The notes under the pieces were generated by a model. The model worked only from the letters and a program-made list of their open reading frames with translations. It ran no database searches and was not told the origin of the DNA. Shown one piece after another: positions 34,680 to 43,817 of a DNA stretch of 64,000 bases. The DNA is from Paenibacillus chibensis. GTDB lineage: Bacteria > Bacillota > Bacilli > Paenibacillales > Paenibacillaceae. The stretch is taken from contig NZ_BIMK01000017.1 of NCBI RefSeq assembly GCF_004001045.1, positions 1-64,000 on the forward strand. Direction: 5' to 3'. Within the stretch, counting starts at the first letter, position 1. The number at the start of each line of letters is the position of its first letter. The position numbers and the translations under genes were made by a program.

Positions 34680-35972
34680 TTATTTCTTCAGGTTATCCCA
34701 TGTTTTTTGGAAATCTGCAAGGAGCTGGTCTTTATCGGATTTGCCTGCAATGTAGCTTTGCATGCTGGAGCCGAATTCATTCCAAGCGCCTTCAGGGAAT
34801 CTGGCGAACTGCCAGCTCAGAAGCTTGTTCTCTTTGCTGTATTTCAGCACTTCGGCGCCGAGCGCACCCAGATCCTCTTCTGTAGCATTGATGCTCTTGA
34901 AGGCAGGGATGAACTTGAATTCTTTGGTGATGTAGTTTTTGCCTTGGTCGGAAGTGACGAGCCAGTTCAGGAATTCCTTCGCGTCATCCTTCACTTTGGA
35001 GTTCTTGTTCACGACCCAGTTGTTCGGCACACCAACGAGCAGCTTGTCGTTTTCTTCAGCATTGTCGCTGATCGGCATTGGCAGGATACCAATGTTCATG
35101 TTCGGCGTAATGCCGTCGATTTGTACTTGAGTCCAGTTGCCCTGCTGCGTCATCGCTGCCTGACCGTTCGCGAACATCGTCATTTCGGTGTTGTAATCGG
35201 TCGTCAGCGGATTTTTCTGGCCGTATTTCAGCGTCAGGTCAAACAGCTTCATGAGGCCGTCCATTTCCGGAGTTCCGGCAAATTTAGCGGTTCCTTTGTT
35301 CAAACCGTCGATATAGGCTCCTGGATCCTTCTGATGGGCGAACGCGACGTTCAGCGTGTGCTGTCCCAGAATCCATCCTTCCTGATATCCGTTGACGAAT
35401 GGCGTAATGCCTGCATCCTGCAGCTTTTTGGCAGCCGCGTCAAGCTCGGTCAGCGTTTTAGGAGTTTCCGTGATACCGGCCTTTTTGAACAGGTCCTTAT
35501 TATAGACGAAGCCGTAGCCTTCCAGGTTCATCGGCATACCATAGATTTTGCCGTCCTTCGTAATTTGATCCTTGGATACGTCCACCATATCGCTGACCCA
35601 TTTTTCATTGGAAAGGTCTTCGAGCTTGTCCGCCCAGGTGTTCAGGTCCGTGTATCCGCCGACATTGAAAATGTCCGGCTCTTCGCCCGAAGCGAATTTC
35701 GCCTTCAAAGCCGCGCCGTAGTCGGAGCCGCCGCCAACGGTTTGAATGTCAAGCTTGACGCCGGGATGGCTTGCTTCGTAATCGGCTTTCAGTTTATTAA
35801 GAGCTTCCGCGATTTCCACTTTGAACTGGAAAATATGAATCGTTTTGGTGCCGCCTTTGCCGCTGTCGCCGCTTGCGCTATCGGTGCTTTTATCTGTTTT
35901 GGAGCCGCAGCCTGCAAGGACGACGGAAAGTGCGAGCATAGAAGCCAGCGTGATTTTCGAACGTTTTTTCAT
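34680..35972 (-). CDS. Carbohydrate ABC transporter substrate-binding lipoprotein (copy 1)
   Basis: A 430-residue lipoprotein, lipobox VLAGC (C22), of the MalE/family 1 binding-protein type. It binds an oligosaccharide outside the membrane and delivers it to the two permeases encoded upstream. Sequence such as EPDIFNVGGY, GKIYGMPMNLEGYGFVYNKDLF and NNWVVNKNSKVKDDA is typical. The start at 35972 follows GGGAGG; an upstream in-frame ATG at 36023 is unlikely. Its paralogue at 41622-42899 shares long identical stretches, for example HPGVKLDIQTVGGGSDYGA. No ATPase gene is present; a shared MsmX-type ATPase elsewhere is expected. Confidence 0.92.
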   Translation of the reverse strand: MKKRSKITLASMLALSVVLAGCGSKTDKSTDSASGDSGKGGTKTIHIFQFKVEIAEALNKLKADYEASHPGVKLDIQTVGGGSDYGAALKAKFASGEEPDIFNVGGYTDLNTWADKLEDLSNEKWVSDMVDVSKDQITKDGKIYGMPMNLEGYGFVYNKDLFKKAGITETPKTLTELDAAAKKLQDAGITPFVNGYQEGWILGQHTLNVAFAHQKDPGAYIDGLNKGTAKFAGTPEMDGLMKLFDLTLKYGQKNPLTTDYNTEMTMFANGQAAMTQQGNWTQVQIDGITPNMNIGILPMPISDNAEENDKLLVGVPNNWVVNKNSKVKDDAKEFLNWLVTSDQGKNYITKEFKFIPAFKSINATEEDLGALGAEVLKYSKENKLLSWQFARFPEGAWNEFGSSMQSYIAGKSDKDQLLADFQKTWDNLKK

Positions 35973-36043
35973 GAATGAATCCTCCCTTTTCTTGTCCTTC
36001 ACATCATTACATATTAATGTCATTCAATTTGGAAAACCAAGCC

Positions 36044-36057
36044 TGTAATCGCTTACT
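36044..36057. promoter_or_regulatory. cre-like CcpA site upstream of the binding-protein gene
   Basis: TGTAATCGCTTACT matches the cre pattern with one mismatch in the last base. It lies 72 bases upstream of the copy 1 binding-protein start, in the 186-base gap after the second permease. This would fit carbon catabolite control of the binding protein or of an internal promoter. Confidence 0.4.
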
Positions 36058-36158
36058 CTTTTATTATAGGGACGGGCCCGTGCGGTGAGCACTTACGATA
36101 TTGACGAAACAGGGGGACGGGATTGACCTGTCTTTCGCCTCCCCTGCTTCCGCCAAAA

Positions 36159-36995
36159 TCAGCCTTTTACAGCGCCCTGCGTAATGCCTTCCACGATGTA
36201 TTTCTGCATGGCCAGGAAAAAGACGATGACCGGCAGAATGCCCAGCACCAGAGCCGGCAGCGCCAGATCCCACTGCTTCGTAAACTGTCCGAAGAACGCG
36301 AAGGTCGCGATCGGAATCGTCCGCAGGTCGGCGCTCTGCAGCACCAGGGACGGAAGCAGGTAGTCGTTCCAGATCCACAGCGTGTTCAGAATAATGACGG
36401 TGACAAACATCGGCTTCATCAGCGGCAGCACGATCCGGAAAAACGTAGCGTAGGTGCTTGTCCCGTCTACGCGCGCCGCTTCTTCGATCTCAAGCGGGAT
36501 GCTTTTCACGAAGCCATGGAACAAGAAGACGCTGAGCGGAACGCCGAAGCCCAGGTAAGCGACGATGAGACCCGGAATGCTGTTCATGAGATTCAGCGTG
36601 CTCATGACTTTCACGAGCGGAATCATGATCGACTGGAACGGAATGACCATCGCAGCCACGAAAATCGCAAACAGGAAATTGTTAAAGCGGCTGTTGTGGC
36701 GGACCATGCGGTACGCCGCCATCGCGCTGAACAAGGCCAGCAGCAGGTTCGAAACCACCGTGACGATCAGCGAGTTACCAAAAGCTTTCGGAAAGTTCGT
36801 GATATCCCAGGCTTTGGCGTAGTTATGCCATTCAAAGCTCTTCGGCCAGCTGGCGGAATTGGTCAGCAGATCAGCGAAGGTTTTGACCGAGTTCACGAAC
36901 AGGAAGTAGAACGGAATCAGGAAGACGAGCGCCAGCAGCACCATGATGATTTCGGTGGCCAGCGTGCCGAGACGGTACTTTTTCGAAACTTCCAT
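36159..36995 (-). CDS. Sugar ABC transporter permease, MalG type (copy 1)
   Basis: A 278-residue protein with six helices and the cytoplasmic EAA loop (EIEEAARVDGTSTYATFF, about residues 176-193), which docks to the ATPase. The N-terminus and the C-terminal ITQGAVKG are typical of MalG/MsmG-like carbohydrate permeases. It overlaps the upstream permease gene at 36995, so the two are coupled. The copy at 42981-43817 has the same length. Confidence 0.93.
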   Translation of the reverse strand: MEVSKKYRLGTLATEIIMVLLALVFLIPFYFLFVNSVKTFADLLTNSASWPKSFEWHNYAKAWDITNFPKAFGNSLIVTVVSNLLLALFSAMAAYRMVRHNSRFNNFLFAIFVAAMVIPFQSIMIPLVKVMSTLNLMNSIPGLIVAYLGFGVPLSVFLFHGFVKSIPLEIEEAARVDGTSTYATFFRIVLPLMKPMFVTVIILNTLWIWNDYLLPSLVLQSADLRTIPIATFAFFGQFTKQWDLALPALVLGILPVIVFFLAMQKYIVEGITQGAVKG

Positions 36996-37876
36996 CAGGA
37001 TTCAACCTCCTTGCTTTTCGTTAATTTAACTTGCAGACTGGTAATAACCGCAACGACCACGAAGAAGACGATCGCTTTGGCGGTGCCCAGCCCGTACCGG
37101 TTGTTCTGGAACGCTTCGTTGTAGATGTTCAGCGCCACCGATTCCGTCGAACGGAACGGTCCGCCCTTGGTGAGGGACAGGTTCAGGTCGAACATTTTGA
37201 AGGACCAGGAAATGGCCAGGAACAGGCAGACCGTTACGGCCGGCATAACGAGCGGTACGATAACCGATTTCAGAATTTGCATTTTGCTTGCGCCGTCGAT
37301 TTCGGCAGCCTCGATAATATCCTTCGGAATATTGTTGATCGAAGAAATATAGATGACCATCAGATAGCCGGCAGTCTGCCAGACGAAGACGATGATGATG
37401 CCCCAGAATCCGGTGGTCGCATCACCCAGCCACGGCAGATTGAAGAAATGCCAGCCGGTTGCGTCGCCCAGCGCCGAGAATCCTTTGATGAAAATGAACT
37501 GCCAGATAAAGCCGAGCAGCAGGCCGCCGATGACGTTCGGCATGAAAAAGATGGTGCGCAGCACATTCCGCGTTTTGAGCGGCTTGGTCAGGAAATACGC
37601 AAGGAAGAATCCAAGCAGATTGGTTACAATAATGCCAACGACCGTAAATCTGACCGTAAACCAGAAAGCCTTCCCAAAATCGGGATCTTTGGTTAATATT
37701 TGTTTGAAATTGTCGATGCCGACCCAGGTTACTTGACCGGATACCCCATTCCAGTTTGTGAAGGAATAGTACAGGCCCATCAGGAACGGAATCACAATGA
37801 TGACGGCAAAAAAGATGGTGGACGGACCCACGAATACCAGCTGCTGGAGCAGCCCGGACGACTTTTTGCTTTTCAT
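36995..37876 (-). CDS. Sugar ABC transporter permease, MalF type (copy 1)
   Basis: A 293-residue protein with six helices and the EAA-type loop IIEAAEIDGASKMQILK. First gene of the importer operon, with a promoter at 37910-37938 and GGGGAGATC before the ATG. Its paralogue at 43814-44695 has the same length once the TTG start is used. Together with the MalG-type permease, binding protein and an unlinked ATPase it imports an oligosaccharide. Confidence 0.93.
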   Translation of the reverse strand: MKSKKSSGLLQQLVFVGPSTIFFAVIIVIPFLMGLYYSFTNWNGVSGQVTWVGIDNFKQILTKDPDFGKAFWFTVRFTVVGIIVTNLLGFFLAYFLTKPLKTRNVLRTIFFMPNVIGGLLLGFIWQFIFIKGFSALGDATGWHFFNLPWLGDATTGFWGIIIVFVWQTAGYLMVIYISSINNIPKDIIEAAEIDGASKMQILKSVIVPLVMPAVTVCLFLAISWSFKMFDLNLSLTKGGPFRSTESVALNIYNEAFQNNRYGLGTAKAIVFFVVVAVITSLQVKLTKSKEVES

Positions 37877-37909
37877 CCCGATCTCCCCTTTTCGAAGTGT
37901 TCGATACTG

Positions 37910-37938
37910 TTTGTAGCTTCAGTATGCGGGAAACGCAA
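37910..37938 (-). promoter_or_regulatory. Promoter of importer operon copy 1 with flanking inverted repeat
   Basis: Minus strand: TTGCGT (37933-37938) and TACAAA (37910-37915) lie 17 bases apart. The repeat ATACTG/CAGTAT (37904-37909 and 37920-37925) surrounds the -10 box, a possible binding site for the neighbouring response regulator or another factor. Confidence 0.5.
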
Positions 37939-37985
37939 GTCGAAAAACACGGAGGATCGTGAACCGTTAGGGGGAAAATATTGAT

Positions 37986-39833
37986 ATGAAAAAGGGCAAT
38001 TACATAAAAGAAGGCGATAAGCCGCTCAAATTCCAAAGCATTCGCTCGCGGATGATCCAGTTCATGCTGCTGGCCACGACCATTCCGCTCCTGCTCTCGA
38101 TCAGCATTACGTATATCCATACCAAGGAGACGATCAAGGAGCAGGCCTTGGAAGAAAACCAGCATCTGATCTTTCAAGGCAAGACGAACTTAAACAACTA
38201 TCTGGATAACATTAATAAAGCTTCGCTTGTGGTGTACACCGACACCAATTTTCTGCGGAATCTGCGCAAGATTCCCGATGATTACCGGGCCGTCGCCGAA
38301 GTGTATACCCTGCTGCAAAATATTCAGAACACGATCAACGGGATTGAGCGCATCTACCTGCATGGGAGCCAGTCCAATCAATCCACGCTGGTCACGCCGG
38401 CTACTTTTCCGAAAAGAGAGTTCCGGGCCGAGCCTTATGTGAGCACCCGGCCTTACGAGAAATACACAACATCTGTAGAGCCGTCGCATAAAAGCCATGA
38501 TTATGGTTTCCCCCCGTCGCCAACCTCTTATACCAAGCGGGAAGTGTTCACGTTCCACCGGACGATCACCAACATCCCGTCGGAGAAGGTGCTCGGCGTA
38601 CTCGCCATCGACGTCAGGCTGGACGCGGTTGCCGCCATATGCGAGCAGTTGTTTAATAAGAATACGGAGCAGCTGCTCGTGGTCGACCAGAACGGGAATA
38701 TTATCTATTCCGGCAGGGAAGGCCAAATTGGACAGCAGCTCCAGGACAAGGTCGTTCTTCAGCATATTCGTCAAAACCAGAGCAGCGGTTCGTTTGAAAA
38801 CGGCGGAGCCATGCATGTATTCGAGAAAATGCAAACGCCGTATGCGGAATGGACGATCATCAAGCGGATTCCGAACGCTACCCTGTATGAGCGCGCAACG
38901 CAGCTGACCCAGATCAATACGGCCATCGCCGTGATCGCCCTGCTCGTGATCGTGTTCGGCACGCTGTTCATCTCCGTGCGCATTACCGAGCCGATCAAGC
39001 GTTTGACCAGCTATATGAACCGGATTCAGTCCGGTCAGCTCAACGTCGACATCGACTGGAACAGCCGCGATGAAACCGGCATTATGTTCGCGCGCTTCCG
39101 GCAGATGATGGATACGATCAACAATCTGATTTTGCGGGAATACCGCCTGGAGCTGGCCAACAAGACCAATCAGCTGAAGGCGCTGCAGGCCCAGATCAAC
39201 CCGCATTTTCTGTACAATACGCTGCAGTCGATCGGGACACTGGCGCTGCAAAACAACGTTCCGCGCATTTACGCCCTGCTCTCCTCGCTCGCCAAAATCA
39301 TGCGCTACAGCATGAACAATAACGACGCGCTGGTGACGCTCAGGGAAGAGGCCGAGCATGTAAGGCTTTATCTTGACCTTCAAAAGGAGCGGTTCGGCGA
39401 GCAGCTGGAATTCTCAATCCGGCTTGCGCCGGAGACGCTGCGCGTGCCGATGCCGAAAATGATCCTGCAGCCGCTCGTGGAAAACTATTTCAAGCACGGC
39501 CTGGACACGCAGGGACAGCAAGGCAGACTGGATATTACAAGCCGGATGAAGCCGCAGGGCATTCTGGAAATTATCATTGAAAATAACGGGGAATCCATTT
39601 CGCCGGAGGCGCTGAAGGCGCTGCAGCGGCAGCTGGAACGCCAGCAAAACCGCGGTGCCCAGGCCGAATGGACGGATGAGGACGGCATCGGACTGCATAA
39701 CGTGCTCATGCGCCTCCAGCTGTACACGGAGCATGAATCCGCGCTCCATGTCGATAACATAAAACCGCAAGGCGTTCGAATTACCGTGGAAATTCACACC
39801 GAAGCGAAGCAAACAGAGGAGAATAACGAATGA
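37986..39833 (+). CDS. Sensor histidine kinase, YesM/LytS-type
   Basis: A 615-residue kinase. Helix 1 (about 24-44) is followed by an extracellular sensor domain of Cache type (about 45-310), helix 2 (about 312-332), a HAMP region (333-385), the His-kinase domain with H407 in INPHFLYNTLQ, and an ATPase domain ending near residue 590. Such kinases sense sugars, often via a binding protein. It is divergent from importer copy 1 and overlaps the response-regulator gene by 4 bases. The start at 37986 follows AGGGGG. Confidence 0.92.
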   Translation: MKKGNYIKEGDKPLKFQSIRSRMIQFMLLATTIPLLLSISITYIHTKETIKEQALEENQHLIFQGKTNLNNYLDNINKASLVVYTDTNFLRNLRKIPDDYRAVAEVYTLLQNIQNTINGIERIYLHGSQSNQSTLVTPATFPKREFRAEPYVSTRPYEKYTTSVEPSHKSHDYGFPPSPTSYTKREVFTFHRTITNIPSEKVLGVLAIDVRLDAVAAICEQLFNKNTEQLLVVDQNGNIIYSGREGQIGQQLQDKVVLQHIRQNQSSGSFENGGAMHVFEKMQTPYAEWTIIKRIPNATLYERATQLTQINTAIAVIALLVIVFGTLFISVRITEPIKRLTSYMNRIQSGQLNVDIDWNSRDETGIMFARFRQMMDTINNLILREYRLELANKTNQLKALQAQINPHFLYNTLQSIGTLALQNNVPRIYALLSSLAKIMRYSMNNNDALVTLREEAEHVRLYLDLQKERFGEQLEFSIRLAPETLRVPMPKMILQPLVENYFKHGLDTQGQQGRLDITSRMKPQGILEIIIENNGESISPEALKALQRQLERQQNRGAQAEWTDEDGIGLHNVLMRLQLYTEHESALHVDNIKPQGVRITVEIHTEAKQTEENNE

Positions 39834-41446
39834 CAAAGGTACTTATTGCGGACGACGAAAAGCATGTCAGAGAAGCCATCAAATTGCTGGCGGATTGGGA
39901 AGGGCACGGTATCAACGAAATCTTGGAGGCCGGTGACGGACAAGCCGCCGTGGAGATAATCACAGAGGAGTCTCCTCTAATCGTCATGACGGATATGCGC
40001 ATGCCGCGCATGGACGGGACCAAGCTGCTGGAGTGGATCAAAGCCAACCGCCCCGAGATGAAAACGATCGTGATCAGCGGATACGACGATTTCGAGCTCG
40101 TGCGGCATGCCATCCGCAACGGCGGACTGGACTACATCCTGAAGCCCGTCGATCCCGATGCGCTGAACGAGGCGCTGGCCAAAGCCGTGGAGGCCATTCG
40201 CCTGGAGGAGCTCCAGAACTCGCTCAGCACGCGGAAAAACATGGAGCTGAACCGGATGAAGCCGCATTATGCCGACAAGCTGCTGACCGATCTGATCAGC
40301 GGCCATGGCAGCAAGGAGGAACTCGCGCGCCAGCTGCGCGAAGAGTTCGGTCTGCCGGAATCCATCACGGGCTGCAGCGCCGCCGTCATCAGCACCGCCC
40401 AGCTGGATCAGGAGCTGCTGGATAAATTCCAGTCCTTACAACAACTGCTGTACTTCACGCTCACCAACATCTGCAACGAAGTGCTGCTGTCCGGGCAAAA
40501 GGGCATCGCCTTCCACAACCTCCGCAACATCGAAGAAATCGTGCTGCTGATCTGGGATGAGACGATGCCGCTGCAGGCTACGCTGGAAGAGATCCGAAAC
40601 GGCATCGATTTGACGCTTCACCGCCAGATTCATATTGGCGCCGGGACACGCCAGCCTTTCCCGGCGGGTGCCGCCGCAACATATCAGGAAGCGCATCAAG
40701 CCCTATGGCAGCGGAATGCGGGCGAGCCTTCGGGCTGGCTTCATACCGGCACCCCCCAGCCGCAAAAGCCGCTTCGTCTCGACTCGCATGAGGAAAGCTT
40801 CCGTATGGCTGCGCTCAGCGGAAGCATGGATCAAATCAGCTCGGCGGTTGATGGCTGGATGGATCAGGTCCGCATGCTGGGCCGGGTGACGCCGGCGGAG
40901 CTTACACAGTGGAACGCTGAATGGGACTGGATGCTGAAGCAGTGGATGGACAGGAAGGCCGATCCTGCAAGCCCGGGACCGGACAAGGATGCGCTGCTCG
41001 AACTCCCGCGGTCGCTGCCGATGGATGCGCAGGGGCGGCTCTCCTATCCGCTGTGGAAGGCCCAGTATGAGGGCAGATTGACGGCGGCAAGCCGCATTTT
41101 GACGCAGCAGCACTCCCGAGAGAACCATATCATTCACGATATCGCACGTTATCTGGAGAACCATTACGCCGAGGATATTTCGCTCCAGGATATGGCCGCG
41201 CGCTTCTTTCTGAGCCGCGAGTACATATCCCGCCGCTTCAAGCAGGAATTCGGCGTGAACATCTCCGATTTCCTCGCCAGCGTGCGAATCGAGAAAGCCA
41301 AGCTGCTGCTGCTCAATCCGCAGCTTCGCATTTCCCAGGTGGCGGAGATGGTCGGCTACCAGGACGAGAAATATTTCAGCAAGGTATTCAAAAAGCAGGA
41401 AGGCCGCACCCCGAACGAATACCGGAAGGAGCAGTCTTCCCGCTAG
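39830..41446 (+). CDS. Response regulator with AraC-type output, YesN-like
   Basis: A 538-residue regulator. The receiver domain (1-120) has the phospho-acceptor D55 (MTDMRMPRMDG). A long middle region follows, and then a C-terminal AraC helix-turn-helix pair (about 435-535) with SLQDMAARFFLSREYISRRF and ISQVAEMVGYQDEKYFSKVF. Partner of the kinase at 37986-39833 (ATGA overlap). It most likely activates one or both of the flanking importer operons when the sugar is present. Confidence 0.92.
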   Translation: MTKVLIADDEKHVREAIKLLADWEGHGINEILEAGDGQAAVEIITEESPLIVMTDMRMPRMDGTKLLEWIKANRPEMKTIVISGYDDFELVRHAIRNGGLDYILKPVDPDALNEALAKAVEAIRLEELQNSLSTRKNMELNRMKPHYADKLLTDLISGHGSKEELARQLREEFGLPESITGCSAAVISTAQLDQELLDKFQSLQQLLYFTLTNICNEVLLSGQKGIAFHNLRNIEEIVLLIWDETMPLQATLEEIRNGIDLTLHRQIHIGAGTRQPFPAGAAATYQEAHQALWQRNAGEPSGWLHTGTPQPQKPLRLDSHEESFRMAALSGSMDQISSAVDGWMDQVRMLGRVTPAELTQWNAEWDWMLKQWMDRKADPASPGPDKDALLELPRSLPMDAQGRLSYPLWKAQYEGRLTAASRILTQQHSRENHIIHDIARYLENHYAEDISLQDMAARFFLSREYISRRFKQEFGVNISDFLASVRIEKAKLLLLNPQLRISQVAEMVGYQDEKYFSKVFKKQEGRTPNEYRKEQSSR

Positions 41447-41466
41447 GCCCTTGAGGAAAGTGAGAT

Positions 41467-41580
41467 AGCATAAGAAAAACGTCTATCGACGTACATTCAA
41501 AGAAGACAGACCGCGTTTAGCTATAGTTTTTCTTGCGAGATCAGGAAGCGGAGGCTCCGAAACTTATACTTTCTGATCTC
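41467..41580. repeat. Unexplained nested inverted-repeat element
   Basis: Between the YesN-like gene and the terminator lie several nested palindromes: AAGAAAAAC with GTTTTTCTT, ACGTC-TATC-GACGT inside it, and a 12-base-pair stem GAGATCAGGAAG with CTTTCTGATCTC (41537-41580) enclosing CGGAG-GCT-CCG. This looks like a structured RNA or a miniature repeat element rather than a simple terminator. I see no second copy in the window. Confidence 0.4.
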
Positions 41581-41582
41581 TT

Positions 41583-41618
41583 AAAAAAGTTAGAGGCCTT
41601 CGGGCCTCTAACTTTTTA
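41583..41618. terminator. Bidirectional terminator between YesN-like and binding-protein copy 2 genes
   Basis: A perfect AAAAAGTTAGAGGCC-TTCG-GGCCTCTAACTTTTT hairpin with the stable TTCG loop and T runs on both strands. Confidence 0.9.
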
Positions 41619-41621
41619 TTT

Positions 41622-42899
41622 CTACCGGACGCTTAAGTTATCCCAGTTCTGCTGGAACTGTTCGTACATGCCCGCTTTGTCGACCTTGCCGCCGATATAA
41701 GCCTGGATCGCCGCGGCGAATTCGGGCGACATGCCATTCGGGAAGCGGAACCAGTTCCAAGTCAGCGTTTTGCCGGCATCCGTGTACTTCTGTACCTCCA
41801 TGCCGAGCTGCCCGAGTTCCTTGTCAGTTCCTTTGATGCTTTTAAAAGCAGGAATGAACTTAAATTTTCCGGTGATATAGGCTTTCCCCGTATCCGAGGT
41901 CACCAGCCAGTTCAAAAACTCCTTGGCCTCTTTTTTCACCTTCGAGTTCTTGTTGACCACCCAATTGTTCGGCACCCCGACATACAGCTTGTCCCCCAGG
42001 GCAGGATCGTCATTGATCGGCATCGGTAGGATGCCAAGGTTCAGCTTCGGATTGATGCCGTCGATCTGCACCTGCGTCCAATTCCCCTGCTGCATCATGG
42101 CGGCTTTGCCGCTCGCAAACAAGGTTACCTGTGTGTTGTAATCAGTCGTCAGCGGGTTCGGATTGCCGTATTTCAGCGTCAGGTCGAGCAGGTTCGACCA
42201 ATCGGAGACAATCTTGTTATCCGCAAACGTCTCTGTATGCTCATTCAGCCCCTGAATGAACGCTCCAGGGTCCTGCTGATCCGCGAATGCCAGATTGATG
42301 TTATGGTTGCCGAGCACGAAATTCTCCTGATAACCGTTTGCAAACGGCGTAATGCCAGCAGCCTGAAGCTTGTCCGCCGCTGCGGCTAGGGCGCTCAGCG
42401 TGACCGGGCGCTCCGTGATTCCCGCCTTTTTGAACAAATCCTTGTTATAGATAAAGCCGTAGCCCTCAAGGTTCATCGGCTGTCCATACAGCTTGCCGTC
42501 CCTTTGCATCGGCTCCTTGGCAATGTCCTTCACGTCCTTCACCCAAGGCTCTCCGGAGAGGTCCTCCAGGTATTCCAGCCACATGTCGAGCTCGTTGTAC
42601 CCGCCGATGTTGAATATGTCCGGCTCCTCGGAAGCCGCGAATTTCGCGCGGAGCGAAGCCCCGTAGTCACTGCCTCCGCCGACGGTCTGGATATCGAGCT
42701 TCACGCCCGGATGAGTCTTTTCATATTCTGTTTTCAGTTCATTGAGCGCATCCGCAATCTCCACCTTGAACTGGAAAATATGAATGGTTTTCGTCCCGCT
42801 GCCGTTTCCGCCGCCGCAGCCCGCCAAAAGGGCAACCAGCGCCACAACGGCAGTCAAGCGGACCCAAGCGGAGCCTATACGACGTTTTTCTTTTTCCAT
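41622..42899 (-). CDS. Carbohydrate ABC transporter substrate-binding lipoprotein (copy 2)
   Basis: A 425-residue lipoprotein with lipobox LLAGC (C28). It is a close paralogue of 34680-35972: the stretch HPGVKLDIQTVGGGSDYGA and segments such as MNLEGYGF and NNWVVNKNSKVK are identical. It binds the same or a related oligosaccharide. GGGAGG precedes the ATG. It ends the second importer operon, which lacks a glycosidase gene. Confidence 0.92.
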   Translation of the reverse strand: MEKEKRRIGSAWVRLTAVVALVALLAGCGGGNGSGTKTIHIFQFKVEIADALNELKTEYEKTHPGVKLDIQTVGGGSDYGASLRAKFAASEEPDIFNIGGYNELDMWLEYLEDLSGEPWVKDVKDIAKEPMQRDGKLYGQPMNLEGYGFIYNKDLFKKAGITERPVTLSALAAAADKLQAAGITPFANGYQENFVLGNHNINLAFADQQDPGAFIQGLNEHTETFADNKIVSDWSNLLDLTLKYGNPNPLTTDYNTQVTLFASGKAAMMQQGNWTQVQIDGINPKLNLGILPMPINDDPALGDKLYVGVPNNWVVNKNSKVKKEAKEFLNWLVTSDTGKAYITGKFKFIPAFKSIKGTDKELGQLGMEVQKYTDAGKTLTWNWFRFPNGMSPEFAAAIQAYIGGKVDKAGMYEQFQQNWDNLSVR

Positions 42900-42980
42900 G
42901 CCGCGCTTCCTCCCTTGCTTTTTGCATCGCTTTCCATATGGGGCATCTATCGTTCGACCGTGTGCATCCCCGCTTCGGCT

Positions 42981-43817
42981 TTATCCTTTGACCGAGCCTT
43001 GGGAGATGCCCTCGATAATGTACTTTTGCATCGCCAAAAAGAAGATGACGATCGGCGTAATGCCCAGCACCAGTGCCGGCAGCGCCAAATCCCACTGCTT
43101 TGTGAACTGCCCGAAAAAGGCGTACGTGGCGATCGGAATCGTCTTCAGATCCGGATTTTGCAGAATCAGGTACGGCATCAGGTAATCGTTCCAGATCCAC
43201 AGCGCATTCAGAATGATCACCGTCACGATCATCGGCTGCATGAGGGGCAGCACGATTTTGAAGAAAATGCCGTAGGTCGAGCAGCCGTCCACTCTGCCTG
43301 CTTCCTCGATCTCTTTCGGAACCGTCTTCACGAAGCCATGGAAGAGGAATACCGAAAGCGGCGCCCCGAACCCGAGATAACAGAGGATGAGGCCCGTCCG
43401 GGAATCCATCAGCCCGAGCGTGCTGACCACCTTCACGAGCGGTATCATGATCGATTGGAACGGAATGACCATCGCGGCCACGAATGCCCCGAACAATAGG
43501 CGGTTGAAAAGCGTATTCGAGCGTACCATCCGGTACGCGGCCATGGAGCTGATCAAGGCCAGCAGCACATTGCTGACGACCGCGACCACGAGCGAATTCC
43601 AGAACACTTTCGGAAACTGCGTCAGCCTCCAGGCCTCGGCATAGTTCCCCCACATGAAGCTTTGCGGCCAGCCGGCCGCGTTCGTCAATATATCGCCAAA
43701 GGCTTTCACCGAATTGACGAGCAGAAAATAAAACGGCACCAAAAACACCAGCGCAAACAAGATCATGACGAGCTCTGCGGCCAACCATCTGCCGCGGCGG
43801 CGTGTCGTCTCCATCAA
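42981..43817 (-). CDS. Sugar ABC transporter permease, MalG type (copy 2)
   Basis: A 278-residue six-helix permease with EAA loop EIEEAGRVDGCSTYGIFF. It has the same length and plan as copy 1 (36159-36995), and the C-terminus ISQGSVKG parallels ITQGAVKG. It overlaps the MalF-type gene by 4 bases. Confidence 0.92.
   Translation of the reverse strand: MMETTRRRGRWLAAELVMILFALVFLVPFYFLLVNSVKAFGDILTNAAGWPQSFMWGNYAEAWRLTQFPKVFWNSLVVAVVSNVLLALISSMAAYRMVRSNTLFNRLLFGAFVAAMVIPFQSIMIPLVKVVSTLGLMDSRTGLILCYLGFGAPLSVFLFHGFVKTVPKEIEEAGRVDGCSTYGIFFKIVLPLMQPMIVTVIILNALWIWNDYLMPYLILQNPDLKTIPIATYAFFGQFTKQWDLALPALVLGITPIVIFFLAMQKYIIEGISQGSVKG

Noticed and set aside
42910..42940. cre-like sequence (TTGCATCGCTTTCC) upstream of the second binding-protein gene
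   Set aside because: The spacing between the TG and CG positions is one base short of the cre pattern.
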